Assembly: GCF_016704835.1 (NCBI RefSeq) | Contig: NZ_JADIZJ010000005.1 | Coordinates: 310,001 to 374,000 of the forward strand | DNA: 64,000 nt | Direction of reading: 5' to 3' | From: Sphingopyxis sp. | Lineage (GTDB): Bacteria > Pseudomonadota > Alphaproteobacteria > Sphingomonadales > Sphingomonadaceae | Shown: positions 45,323 through 54,085 of the stretch, in pieces | Layout: the number at the start of each line of letters is the position of its first letter | Numbering within the stretch: position 1 is the first letter of the stretch | Position numbers and translations under genes: made by a program | The notes under the pieces: model-generated | Told to the model about the DNA's origin: nothing | Seen by the model: the letters and a program-made list of their open reading frames with translations, nothing else | The model's database searches: none

Positions 45323-45703
45323 ATGAACAGCGTGCTTCCCGTCATGATCGGCGGCGCGATCGGCGCCGGCGCCCGCCATCTGGTGGGACAGGCGATGCTC
45401 GCGCGGCTTGGTCCCGGCTTCCCCTGGTGGACGCTGGCGGTCAATATCGTCGGCAGCCTGGCTATGGGGCTGCTCATCGGTGCACTTGCGCGCGGCGAGG
45501 GCAGCAGCGATGCGGCACGACTGTTCGTCGGCGTCGGGATCCTCGGCGGCTTCACCACCTTTTCCTCTTTCAGCATGGAATTCTGGATGCTTTTCGAACG
45601 CGGCCAAACCGCTCAGGCGGCCGCCTATGTCCTCGCGTCGGTGATCGGCGCGATCGCGGCGTGCGGGCTTGGCCTTTTTGTCATGCGGCAGATGCCGGCA
45701 TGA
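45323..45703 (+). CDS. crcB: Fluoride efflux transporter CrcB
   Basis: A 126-residue four-helix membrane protein. Signature residues are IGGAIGAGARHLVG in helix 1, WWTLAVNIVGSLAMGLLIG (conserved Asn) in helix 2 and GILGGFTTFSSFSMEFW in helix 3, with the Phe-box and Thr/Ser of the fluoride channel. It exports fluoride as a dimer. No fluoride riboswitch is seen in the short upstream region. ATGA overlap joins it to rluC, the first of several overlaps in this operon. Confidence 0.95.
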   Translation: MNSVLPVMIGGAIGAGARHLVGQAMLARLGPGFPWWTLAVNIVGSLAMGLLIGALARGEGSSDAARLFVGVGILGGFTTFSSFSMEFWMLFERGQTAQAAAYVLASVIGAIAACGLGLFVMRQMPA

Positions 45704-46930
45704 GCGACGCCAAGGCAACTCTCGACAGCGCCACGATTGCCGAAGAAGACGACGGCATCCGGCTCGACCGCTGGTTCAAGCGTCACCGCGAAGGGACGCC
45801 GCACGCGTTGCTCGCGCGTTGGGCGCGATCGGGCGCGCTGACGCTCGACGGGAAAAAGGCCGATGTGTCGGATCGCATCGCGACCGGACAGAAGCTGGTG
45901 ATGCCGACTCCGCCGGTCGAAGCCGCGGCGCGCCCGGCGCGCAAGGGGCGTCCGCTCACCGATGCCGACGTCGAACTCGCAACGGGGATGATGATCCACC
46001 GCGACGCAGCCGCCATTGTGCTCAACAAACCACCGGGGCTGGCAACGCAGGGCGGTACCAAGACCGACGCGCATGTCGATGGCCTGCTTGACGCGCTGAA
46101 GTTCGACGGACCGACCCGGCCCAAGCTCGTCCATCGGCTCGACAAGGACACGTCGGGGGCGCTGCTGATCGCGCGGACGCCCAAAGCCGCGGCCTATTTC
46201 GCCAAAAGCTTTTCGAACCGCAGCGCAAAAAAGACCTATTGGGCGCTGATTGTCGGGGTCCCCGACATCCAGCAGGGCGAAATCGACCTGCCGCTCGCCA
46301 AGCAACCGGGTTCGGGCGGCGAAAAGATGCACGTCCATGACGACGGCCTGCCTTCGAAAACGCGCTACCGCGTCATCGAGCGCGCGGGAAACAGCGCCGC
46401 GTGGGTCGAGCTCCAGCCGCTGACCGGGCGCACCCACCAGCTGCGCGTCCACATGGCGGCGATCGGCCATCCGATCGTCGGCGACGGCAAATATGGCGGC
46501 AAGAGCGCGTTCCTGACCGGAACGATCAGCCGCAAGATGCACCTGCACAGCCGCCGCCTGCGCATCGATCATCCCGACGGCGGCGCCATCGACGTGCAGG
46601 CCGAAGTGCCTGACCATTTCGCGGCCAGCCTCGATGCGCTGGGCTTCGACCTGCTGCTCGGTGAGGTCGTGATCGATCCGGCCGAAAAAGGTCCGCCGCC
46701 CTAAATCGGCGCTGAAGGCGCAGGCCAAAGCGCACAGCAAGCAAATCCGCAAGGCGCGGCGCGGTGAACGGCGCGGACGCACCGCTGACAGTAAGCCGAC
46801 CGACTTCGCCGGAAAATCGGCAAAGGAAAAGGCGAAAGCAGGCAAGCCCGGCAAACCGGCGGCGAAGAAGACGACGGGCAAGAAGCCAAGCGCAAAGAAA
46901 CATCCGGCGCGTCCCGCCAAACCGGGCTGA
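45700..46930 (+). CDS. rluC: RluA/RluC-family 23S rRNA pseudouridine synthase, Lys-rich tail in shifted frame
   Basis: The main frame (45700-46704, 334 residues) has an S4-like N-terminal domain (IRLDRWFKRH...ARWARSGALTLDGKKADVSDRI) and the catalytic domain with HRLDKDTSGALLIART (catalytic Asp) and LTGRTHQLRVHMAAIGHPI. It converts uridines in 23S rRNA to pseudouridine. After TAA at 46702, the +1 frame continues without a start codon as a strongly basic stretch (KSALKAQAKAHSKQIRKARR, later KAKAGKPGKPAAKK) and stops at 46928-46930, where TGATG overlaps the next gene. One extra C at 46699-46701 would explain a single 410-residue protein. Either a consensus error or a genuine truncation is possible. 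Confidence 0.75.
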
Positions 46931-47550
46931 TGCATCCGAACGCTGACTTTCGGCCGCGGCAGGACGACCTGGCCGAGTTGCTCGTCCGCGAGATCGGCTT
47001 TGCTGCGATCTTCGCCGCCACGCCCGACGGACCGCGCGTCGCGCATGCGCCTGTAGTGCTGAGCGACGATCGGGCCGCGCTGCAATTCCACCTCGCGCGC
47101 GGCAATGCACTGACCCGGCACCTTGACGGCGCGACTGCGCTTGCGGTGGTGCAGGGTCCCGACGCCTATGTCAGCGCCAGCTGGTATGAAACCCCCGACC
47201 AAGTGCCGACGTGGAACTATGTCGCGATCGAAATGGAGGGCGTCGTCAGCAAGCTCGACGATGCGGCGTTGATCGCGCAGCTCGACACGCTGTCGGCCAG
47301 CCATGAGGCGCGCGTCGGCGCCAATCCGCCATGGACCCGCGACCAGATGAACCCGGCGCTGTTCAGCAAGATGACCGGCGCCATTACCGGCTTCGAACTG
47401 CGGATCACCGCGTGGCGCCCGACGATCAAGCTGTCGCAGAACAAACCCGCCGCCGAACGCGACCGCGTCGCGCGGGGGGTCGAAGCAAGCGGCCACGGCG
47501 CGCTCGCGCAGTTGATGCGCCATTTGGGTGGCGATAAGGAAACAGCATGA
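46930..47550 (+). CDS. PaiB-type FMN-binding negative transcriptional regulator family
   Basis: A 206-residue split-barrel flavoprotein of the PaiB family. The conserved motifs are HPNADFRPRQ at the start, SASWYETPDQVPTWNYVAIEMEG near residue 80 and ALFSKMTGAITGFELRI near 150, then KLSQNK (residues 176-181). Despite its name, few members have been shown to regulate transcription; FMN or heme binding is more general. Starts by TGATG overlap with the basic tail frame of rluC and ends in an ATGA overlap with the next gene. Confidence 0.9.
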   Translation: MHPNADFRPRQDDLAELLVREIGFAAIFAATPDGPRVAHAPVVLSDDRAALQFHLARGNALTRHLDGATALAVVQGPDAYVSASWYETPDQVPTWNYVAIEMEGVVSKLDDAALIAQLDTLSASHEARVGANPPWTRDQMNPALFSKMTGAITGFELRITAWRPTIKLSQNKPAAERDRVARGVEASGHGALAQLMRHLGGDKETA

Positions 47551-47783
47551 CCCCCAACGACGATATCCTCGCCAAGAAACGATATTTCGCCATTGTCGCG
47601 ATTCGTCTCGCGGGCGCGATGCTGGTGCTGATCGGCTTCGTGCTGATCCGCGGGGGCTGGGAACTCGCGGGGCAGCCGACCGACCGCTGGATCGGCGTCG
47701 CGCTCGTCCTGATCGGCGCGTTCGATTTCGCTGTGATGCCGCGGTTGCTCGCGCGCCGCTGGCGTTCGCCCAGAGAGCTGTGA
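47547..47783 (+). CDS. Small membrane protein, two TM segments
   Basis: A 78-residue protein with two helices, FAIVAIRLAGAMLVLIGFVLI and WIGVALVLIGAFDFAVMP, and basic ends (AKKRYF; ARRWRSPREL). ATGA overlap with the paiB-like gene and a seven-base gap to the ATP12 gene place it firmly in the operon. No known domain; the neighbours suggest nothing specific. Confidence 0.75.
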   Translation: MTPNDDILAKKRYFAIVAIRLAGAMLVLIGFVLIRGGWELAGQPTDRWIGVALVLIGAFDFAVMPRLLARRWRSPREL

Positions 47784-47790
47784 TCAGCCG

Positions 47791-48480
47791 GTGAAGCGCT
47801 TCTGGAAAGACGTCGCCATCGTCCCTCAGGACGGTGGCTGGGGCATCGCGCTCGACGGACGGCCGATGCGTACGCCGCACCGTGCGCCGCTGGTCGCGTC
47901 GAGCGCGGCACTGGCCAAAGCGATCGCCGCCGAATGGCAGGCTCAGGGCGAAACGATCGATCCGCGCGCGATGCCGATGACCGGGCTCGCCAACGCCGCG
48001 ATCGACCTCGCGACGGCGGACCCCGCGGGGTTTGCCGAACCCATCGCCGCCTATGCCGCAACCGATCTGCTCTGTTACCGCGACGACCGCGATGCGGCGT
48101 TGCAGGCGGAGCAGGTGGCGGCATGGAACCCGATCCTGGCGTGGGCCGAGGCGCAATTTGGGGTTGAATTCGTCATCACCCAGGGAATACTCCCGGTCGA
48201 CCAGCCGACCGCGACGATCGAGGCGCTGCGCGATGCCACGCTCGGGTATGAATCGTGGCGAATGACAGCGCTGACCCCGCTGGTGACGATCGGTGGCTCG
48301 CTTGTCGCGGGCCTCGCCTGCATTAATCAGGCGTTCGGTTCCGAACTTTTGTGGGAAGCGGTCAGCCTCGACCAATTATACCAGGAACGCCGCTGGGGCG
48401 CCGATGCACAGGCGCAGGCGCAGCGCGCCGCGCACAAGCGCGACTGGGACAATGCGGTGCGGTTTTTGACCTATCTCTGA
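47791..48480 (+). CDS. ATP12-family F1-ATPase assembly chaperone
   Basis: A 229-residue protein. Family motifs: FWKDVAIVPQDGGWGIALDGRPMRTP at the start, AAEWQAQGETIDPRAMPMTGLANAA near residue 50 and TDLLCYRDD near 90, followed by a helical C-terminal region. In mitochondria ATP12 chaperones the alpha subunit of F1-ATPase; in alphaproteobacteria the homologue probably does the same in the cytoplasm. The start is GTG at 47791. Last gene of the crcB-rluC-paiB operon. Confidence 0.92.
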   Translation: MKRFWKDVAIVPQDGGWGIALDGRPMRTPHRAPLVASSAALAKAIAAEWQAQGETIDPRAMPMTGLANAAIDLATADPAGFAEPIAAYAATDLLCYRDDRDAALQAEQVAAWNPILAWAEAQFGVEFVITQGILPVDQPTATIEALRDATLGYESWRMTALTPLVTIGGSLVAGLACINQAFGSELLWEAVSLDQLYQERRWGADAQAQAQRAAHKRDWDNAVRFLTYL

Positions 48481-48485
48481 GCCCG

Positions 48486-48571
48486 GTCGTGGCGAGCGAA
48501 GTCGGAGCACGCTTAACGCACGCTTTGACGATGGCAATCTCGACTTCGCTCGATGCGAACGGAATTAGGAT
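48486..48571. repeat. Inverted repeat of the TCGTG-GAGCGAAGTCG family
   Basis: GTCGTGGCGAGCGAAGTCGG and CTCGACTTCGCTCGATGCGAACG are the arms, about 30 bp apart. It sits in the convergent gap between atp12 and the crotonase gene, where it may terminate both transcripts. Same family as 56738-56815. Confidence 0.7.
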
Positions 48572-48577
48572 TTCCGC

Positions 48578-49381
48578 TTAATCCACAAAATTCGGCCGCC
48601 GCTTCTGCATCCCCGACATCACCGCTTCCATCTGGTTCGGAGTGCGGATGACCTTCACCTGCTCATCGCTTTCGGCCTGCAAAATCTCTGCGTCGGTCGC
48701 GTCGGCGAGCATGTTGCACAGTCGCTTGGCACCGCGGATTGCATGCGGATTCTTGTCGGCGATCACCGCGGCCATTTCCATCGCTTTCGCCAGCGGATCG
48801 TCGGAGACATGCGTCGCAAAGCCGAGCAATTTCGCCTCGGACCCGTTAAATTCGCGGTTGGTATAAATCATCTCGCGCAGCACATCGTCGGCGACCTGCG
48901 TGCGCCACAGCGCCATGCCAGCGACGTCGGGAACCAGCCCCCAGCGCATCTCCATGATCGCGATGCGCGTATCGGGGTGGACGATGCGGATGTCGGCGGC
49001 GGCCATGATCTGGCTGCCCGCCCCGAATGCCACTCCATGCACTGCGGCAAGCACCGGCACCGGAATTTCGCGCCAGCCCCACGCGGCATATTGCGCGTTG
49101 TTCGCGATGCCTTTGGTGCGATCGGCGAGCGTGCCGCCCGCGCTGCTCGCCCCTGGATCGCGATCATTGCTCAGGCTCGACAGATCCAGCCCGGCGCAAA
49201 AGGCGCGCCCCTCGCCTGACAGCACGACGACGCGCAGCCCCGGCATCGTCTTGAGCGTATCGACGGCTTCGGAAAGCGCGTCCCACATCGCGGGGTCGAG
49301 CGCGTTCATCTTGTCGGCGCGAATCAACCGGACGTCGGCAATTCCGCCGTTGAGCATGGTGATGGAAATGCGGTCTTTCAC
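48578..49381 (-). CDS. Enoyl-CoA hydratase/isomerase (crotonase) family protein
   Basis: A 267-residue crotonase. The oxyanion-hole segments are AFCAGLDLSSLS (near 62) and VHGVAFGAGSQIMAAADIRI (near 115), and MRWGLVPDVAGMALW follows. The second catalytic Glu position of true hydratases (around the GLVPD region) is Asp/Val here, so hydratase versus isomerase or other crotonase activity is open. The start is GTG at 49381. It is in a minus-strand run with an HCCA isomerase and an acyl-CoA ligase, suggesting degradation of an aromatic, terpenoid or steroid-like acid. Confidence 0.9.
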   Translation of the reverse strand: MKDRISITMLNGGIADVRLIRADKMNALDPAMWDALSEAVDTLKTMPGLRVVVLSGEGRAFCAGLDLSSLSNDRDPGASSAGGTLADRTKGIANNAQYAAWGWREIPVPVLAAVHGVAFGAGSQIMAAADIRIVHPDTRIAIMEMRWGLVPDVAGMALWRTQVADDVLREMIYTNREFNGSEAKLLGFATHVSDDPLAKAMEMAAVIADKNPHAIRGAKRLCNMLADATDAEILQAESDEQVKVIRTPNQMEAVMSGMQKRRPNFVD

Positions 49382-49394
49382 GGGAGCGTCCCTT

Positions 49395-50003
49395 TCAGCG
49401 TTTCAAAGCGGCTTCGACAAGCGGAAGCTGGTCGTTGCCGAAATACATGTCGTTCTTGTCGACGAAGATCGTCGGCGAACCATAGCCGCCGCGCGCAATC
49501 ACTTCATCGGTATTCACACGCAGCCGCGCCTTGACCGCTTCGCTGCCCGCCGCCGCGGCGAGCGTGGCGCCGTCGAGTCCTTCTGCATCGGCGACTGCCG
49601 CGAGCACTGCGGGGTCGTCGAGATTTTCCTGACGGTCAAAATAGCTTACAAAGGCTGCGCCCGCAAAACGCACGAGCGCAACCTGATCGTCTTCGAGCGC
49701 GCAGCAGAAACGCATCGCGGCGATGCTCTTGGCCGGATGCCATTGTGACGGGAAATTCATCGGCACGCCCGCGAGCCGCGCCCAGTCCTGCAGCACTTTC
49801 CAGCTATGCTGCAATCGCCGGTTGTCCGCCTGTTCACGCATTGCATAGACGGCAGGGTTCACCGCATTGAATACCCCGCCAACGAGGATCGGCCGATAGA
49901 CTGCCGCCGCGCCCGTGCGTCCGAGCAAGCCCGGCAGATTGTGAAACGCCAGGCAGGTCCAGGGCGAGGAAAGGTCGAAGAAGAATTCGACGCGCGCGGT
50001 CAC
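49395..50003 (-). CDS. 2-hydroxychromene-2-carboxylate isomerase-like (DsbA fold, kappa GST family)
   Basis: A 202-residue thioredoxin-like protein: EFFFDLSSPWTCLAFHNLPG at the start (Ser of the DLSSPW motif binds glutathione), a helical insert with MNFPSQWHPAKSIAAMRFC and a C-terminal VIARGGYGSPTIFVDKNDMYFGNDQL. Classic members isomerise 2-hydroxychromene-2-carboxylate in naphthalene degradation, but the family is broader. GTG start at 50003; 13 bp before the crotonase and four after the ligase stop, so operonic. Confidence 0.9.
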   Translation of the reverse strand: MTARVEFFFDLSSPWTCLAFHNLPGLLGRTGAAAVYRPILVGGVFNAVNPAVYAMREQADNRRLQHSWKVLQDWARLAGVPMNFPSQWHPAKSIAAMRFCCALEDDQVALVRFAGAAFVSYFDRQENLDDPAVLAAVADAEGLDGATLAAAAGSEAVKARLRVNTDEVIARGGYGSPTIFVDKNDMYFGNDQLPLVEAALKR

Positions 50004-50007
50004 CGCA

Positions 50008-51540
50008 TCAGGCCTCCGCCTTTGCCTTCTCCCAATATTGGTCGCGAAGCAGGCGCTTGTAGAGCTTCCCAGTGTCGTGGCGTGGCAGTGCCTCCATGAA
50101 ATCTATCCGCCGCGGGATCTTCACCCCTGACAGTTTCTCACGCGCATAGGCGATCAGCTCGCCCCGGAATTCGTCGGTCGCGTCGGCCATATCGGCAGGC
50201 TGGATCACCGCGATCACCTCTTCGCCCATCTCGTCGTGCGGCCCACCGACCACCGCGACGTCGGCGACCTTCGGGTGCGTGACGAGGTGGTTTTCGATCT
50301 CCTGCGGATAGACGTTCACCCCGCCAGTGATGATCATGAAGCTCTTGCGGTCGGTCAGGTAGAGGAAACCTTCGTCGTCAAGTTTGCCCACGTCGCCGAG
50401 GGTCGACCAGCCCTTGCTGTTGCGGCTCGATGCCGTCTTCTCGCTATCACCATGATATTCGAAGATATTTTCACTTTCGAAGAAAACTGTGCCTTCTTGA
50501 TTGGGACCAAGCTCGGTCTCATTATCCTCGCCCATGATATGCACCGCGCCCAGAATAGGGCGACCGACGGTGCCCTTGTGGGTCAGCCAGTCGGGGCTGG
50601 AGACAAAAGTCATGCCATTGCCCTCCGACCCCGCATAATATTCGAACAGCACCGGCCCCCACCAGTCGATCATCGCCTGTTTGACCGGCACCGGGCACGG
50701 CGCGGCGGCGTGGATTGCAACCTTCAGCGACGAGGTGTCGTAACGGGTGCGGACTTCCTCGGGCAGTTTGAGCATGCGCACGAAATGCGTCGGCACCCAC
50801 TGGCTCGAGTTCACGCGATATTTTTCAATATGCGACAGCGCCGCTTCGGGATCGAATTTCTTCATCAGCACGACGGTGCCGCCAAGGCGATGGATCGTCA
50901 TCGACCAACGCAGCGGCGCGGCGTGATATAGCGGCGCGGGCGACAGATAGATGCTGTCGGCATTGATCTGGAACACCGCCGAGGCGAGCATGACGAGGCT
51001 GTTCGTCGCATCGATGGCGGGATCCTCGGGCAGCGGCACGCGTACGCCTTTCGGCCGCCCGGTCGTCCCCGACGAATAGAGCATATCGACCCCGGCGCGC
51101 TCGTCGGCGACGGGTGTCGCGGGCATCGCCTCCGCGGCATCCTCCCAGCGCGCCCAGCCATCGATGTCACCGCCCATCGCAAAGCGGGTGATCGTCGTGG
51201 TCAGCTGCTGCGCCGCGGCCCCAAGGCTGGCCGACACGACGAGCATCTTCGCCCCCGAATTTTCAAGGATGTAATCAGTCTCGTCCTGCGTCAGCCGCGA
51301 CGAGATGCAGACATAGCGCAACCCCGAGCGCTGCGCGCCCCACGTCAGGCCGTAATAATGCGGGGTGTTTTCGAGCATGAAGGCGACGACATCCTCATGC
51401 CCCAGCCCATGCGCACGAAACAGCTGCGCGGCGCGATTCGACGCCGCGTCGAGCTCGCCATAGCTGATCGCCTCGCCCGTTTCGGCGACGATGATCGCAG
51501 CTTTGTCGGGGTTGCTGCGGGCATGAACGGAAGGGTGCAT
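50008..51540 (-). CDS. AMP-forming acyl-CoA ligase
   Basis: A 510-residue ANL-superfamily enzyme. Motif A3 is LYSSGTTGRPKGVRVPL, the substrate-pocket region is FEYYAGSEGNGMTFV, A7/A8 is WSTLGDVGKLDDEGFLYLTDRKSFMIITGG and the C-terminal lysine lies in PRHDTGKLYKRLLRDQYW. It activates a carboxylic acid via acyl-AMP to the CoA thioester. The ATG at 51540 (MHPSVHAR) is preferred to a GTG at 51627. It opens the ligase-isomerase-crotonase run; substrate unknown. Confidence 0.92.
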   Translation of the reverse strand: MHPSVHARSNPDKAAIIVAETGEAISYGELDAASNRAAQLFRAHGLGHEDVVAFMLENTPHYYGLTWGAQRSGLRYVCISSRLTQDETDYILENSGAKMLVVSASLGAAAQQLTTTITRFAMGGDIDGWARWEDAAEAMPATPVADERAGVDMLYSSGTTGRPKGVRVPLPEDPAIDATNSLVMLASAVFQINADSIYLSPAPLYHAAPLRWSMTIHRLGGTVVLMKKFDPEAALSHIEKYRVNSSQWVPTHFVRMLKLPEEVRTRYDTSSLKVAIHAAAPCPVPVKQAMIDWWGPVLFEYYAGSEGNGMTFVSSPDWLTHKGTVGRPILGAVHIMGEDNETELGPNQEGTVFFESENIFEYHGDSEKTASSRNSKGWSTLGDVGKLDDEGFLYLTDRKSFMIITGGVNVYPQEIENHLVTHPKVADVAVVGGPHDEMGEEVIAVIQPADMADATDEFRGELIAYAREKLSGVKIPRRIDFMEALPRHDTGKLYKRLLRDQYWEKAKAEA

Positions 51541-51607
51541 CGGGCCATCGTCTCCGGGAATCGTTGGTTTCTTATGTCCAAGATCAGTAGCAAGCTGAAA
51601 CTTTTGG

Positions 51608-52340
51608 TCAAGCGAGGGGAAGGACACGGGCTCTTTCGGGCGTCAGCGATATTCGATCGGGCTGCAACCGGAGCGCGTGGCCTTGCCCCTTCACCGTCCG
51701 CAGCATCGGCCAGGCGAAACCGCGATCTGCCTTCGCGCGCAGGCGCGACATATCGACTTCAACACCATTGGTGCCGGGATCGAAATCGAGCCGCCAGACC
51801 GCCGGTAACAAAGTCGCGCGCGACATCGGGCGATCGCAAACGCGCGCCAGATTCGCGAGCACATCGAACTCGCGTAGCGGCGGGCGGATCAAGCGCCCCG
51901 CGCGCTCGACCCGTCGGTCAATCAAATCGGTGCGGAGCTCGCCCGCCCAACCTGCCCCATAAACATTCGCGCGCGGCGCAGCAGGCTGGCGATGCGCGCC
52001 AGAACTTCAGGCAAATTTCCTGTCCATCACGCGGCATCATCGGCCCCATCGCGCAAAGCCAACAGCCGCTCCGCCACACTGTCGCGATCCGACAGCGCCA
52101 GCATCGGCCGACTGCCCGCAACGCAGCGCGCCGAGCGAATGAATTCGGCGGGCTCCTGCCACCCGAGAAAGGGGTTGCGGACGAGCAAATCGAAACAGGG
52201 TCGAGTCACGGCGGCAAACCGGCGGCGGGAGGCACAAGCCGCTCGACGCGCGCCGTATCGAAATGGAAAAGCGCCACCAGCGGCGCGGTGCGATGGGCCG
52301 CTTGCGGCGTTTCGGATGAAATCTTTGCGCTCGATTGCAT
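51608..52340 (-). pseudogene. Decayed OmpR/PhoB-family response regulator
   Basis: Three frames together rebuild one regulator. From ATG 52340 a frame encodes an N-terminus with APLVALFHFDTARVERLVPP, then stops. A second frame (52027 and upstream) gives receiver-like CFDLLVRNPFLGWQEPAEFI and RPMLALSDRDSVAERLLALR, then GADDAA. An in-frame TGA follows, and the same frame resumes with LPEVLARIASLLRRARMF. The third frame (51608-51925) is an intact winged-helix DNA-binding domain (LREFDVLANLARVCDRPMSR, then GVEVDMSRLRAKAD and TVKGQGHALRL). The phosphoacceptor and KPF region are not intact. At least three lesions make it non-functional, although the 105-residue DNA-binding part could still be made. 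Confidence 0.7.
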
Positions 52341-52420
52341 CCACGTCCCCTCGCCCCGCTCGACAAGCTACCTGCAGCACCCGGCATTGCGCGACACCGC
52401 GCCTGTGCTAATTCCGCAGC

Positions 52421-53953
52421 ATGACCGCTGCCCAGATGCTCGAGAGCGACTTCGCCACCCTGCCCGACCTTGTCCGCGCGCATGCCGCGGAACGTCCCGA
52501 TGCCGTAGCGGCTGCCGACGCCATGCGGCGGCTGAGCTGGTCCGAACTGGACCAATTGAGCGACCGAATCGCCGCGCGCTTGCAGCAGGACGGCTTTGCG
52601 AAAGGCGACCGCACCGCAATTGCCGGGCTGAACAGCGTCGAGCAGATGGCCGTCATTATAGGGACGCTGCGCGCCGGTGGCGTTGCGGGGCTCGTCACCA
52701 ACAGCGCGACTGGCGAGCAGATGGCGGCGATGATCGCCGACACCGGCGCCCGCCACCTGTTCCTCGACGGCGCCGCGAGGGCGAGCCTCGCCGAACGGGT
52801 CATCACCGCGAGCGACATGATCGCGATGGACGGCAGCGACGCAGGCATCCCGCTCGACGCCTGGTTGTCGCTAGCGGGCGCGAAGCCTAGACCGGTCGAG
52901 ATCCGGCCCAAAGACGGTTTCAACATCATCTATTCGTCGGGCACCACCGGCACGCCCAAAGGTATCATCCACAGCCATGCCATGCGCTGGCAGCATATCA
53001 TCCGCGGCGCCCCCGCCTATGGCCCCAATGCCGTGACGATCCTGTCGACCCCGCTGTATTCGAACACGACGATGGCCAGTTTCATGCCCACCGTCGGGTC
53101 GGGCGGGCAGGTCGTGCTGATGAAGAAATTCGACGCGCGCGGGTTCCTCGAACTCGCGGCGCGCGAGCGCGCGACGAACACGATGCTGGTGCCGGTGCAA
53201 TATCGGCGGATCATGGCGCTCGAGGATTTCGGCGACTTCGACCTGACGAGCTTCGTCGTCAAATATTGCACCTCGGCCCCCTTCGCCGCAGCGCTGAAGG
53301 CCGATGTGCTCCAGCGCTGGCCCGGCGGGCTCGTCGAAATTTACGGCATGACTGAGGGCGGCGCCGCCTTCATCCTCGAGGCGCACCAGTTCCCCGACAA
53401 GCTCCACACCGTCGGCCGGCCGGCGCCCGGGCATATCGCGAAAGTGATCGACGAAGAGGGCCACGAACTTCCGCAGGGTTCGGTCGGCGAAGTCGTCGGC
53501 CGATCCCCGGCGATGATGACTGGTTACAACAACCGGCCAGACGCGACCAAGGCGATGCACTGGTACGACAGCGACGGGAATCTGTTTTACCGCCACGGCG
53601 ACATCGGGCGGATCGACGAGGACGGCTTCCTGACGCTGATGGACCGCGCAAAGGACATGATCATCTCGGGCGGCTTCAACATCTTCCCCAGCGACCTCGA
53701 GGGCATATTGCTTGCCGACGAACGCGTTATCGAAGCCGCCGTCGTCGGCATGCCGAGCGAGGAATGGGGCGAGACGCCGGTGGCGTTCGTCGTGCTGAAG
53801 CCCGGCGCCGATGCCGAGAGCGTGCGCGCCGATTGCAACGCCAAGGTCGGCAAGACGCAGCGGATCAGCAGCATCGCCGTCGTGGACGAACTGCCGCGCA
53901 GCCCGATCGGCAAGGTGTTGAAGCGGGAATTGCGCGACGCCTACGCCGCCTGA
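52421..53953 (+). CDS. AMP-forming acyl-CoA ligase (second copy, plus strand)
   Basis: A 510-residue ANL enzyme: A3 motif IYSSGTTGTPKGIIHSH, EIYGMTEGGAAFI (A5), FYRHGDIGRIDEDGFLTLMDRAKDMIISGG (A7-A8) and PRSPIGKVLKRELRDAY with the C-terminal catalytic lysine. It is clearly different from the ligase at 50008-51540 (A3 and A5 regions diverge), so it is a paralogue, not a recent duplicate. Substrate class is probably a fatty or aromatic acid. Divergent from the decayed regulator. Confidence 0.92.
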   Translation: MTAAQMLESDFATLPDLVRAHAAERPDAVAAADAMRRLSWSELDQLSDRIAARLQQDGFAKGDRTAIAGLNSVEQMAVIIGTLRAGGVAGLVTNSATGEQMAAMIADTGARHLFLDGAARASLAERVITASDMIAMDGSDAGIPLDAWLSLAGAKPRPVEIRPKDGFNIIYSSGTTGTPKGIIHSHAMRWQHIIRGAPAYGPNAVTILSTPLYSNTTMASFMPTVGSGGQVVLMKKFDARGFLELAARERATNTMLVPVQYRRIMALEDFGDFDLTSFVVKYCTSAPFAAALKADVLQRWPGGLVEIYGMTEGGAAFILEAHQFPDKLHTVGRPAPGHIAKVIDEEGHELPQGSVGEVVGRSPAMMTGYNNRPDATKAMHWYDSDGNLFYRHGDIGRIDEDGFLTLMDRAKDMIISGGFNIFPSDLEGILLADERVIEAAVVGMPSEEWGETPVAFVVLKPGADAESVRADCNAKVGKTQRISSIAVVDELPRSPIGKVLKRELRDAYAA

Positions 53954-54083
53954 CGCTCCTTGTGGCGTAGCGATGGGGAGTTGGCAGCGCAAAGCGCTGT
54001 CCGAGGGGCAATTGTTCGACGTAGCGGCCACCATTCGCTTTGCGAACGGTCCCCCGCCCCATAGCTGCGCCATAGGGAGGATT
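53954..54083. repeat. Two-armed CTCCTTGTGGCGTAGCGATGGGGAG repeat
   Basis: CTCCTTGTGGCGTAGCGATG at the left and CCCCATAGCTGCGCCATAGG at the right form an imperfect inverted repeat over about 130 bp filling the convergent gap between the ligase and the NadR-like gene. A one-armed relative lies at 22146-22176. Confidence 0.7.
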
Positions 54084-54085
54084 GA

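Noticed and set aside
46685..46705. Programmed ribosomal frameshift at the end of rluC
   Set aside because: CCGAAAAAGG is a short A run, but the shift needed is +1 and no stimulatory element or known +1 site is seen; a one-base error in the C run is simpler.
45625..48375. A 916-codon minus-strand open frame opposite rluC, paiB and atp12
   Set aside because: It is antisense to several well-supported genes, is Arg/His/Asp-rich and has no domain or ribosome binding site; long antisense frames are normal in this GC-rich DNA.
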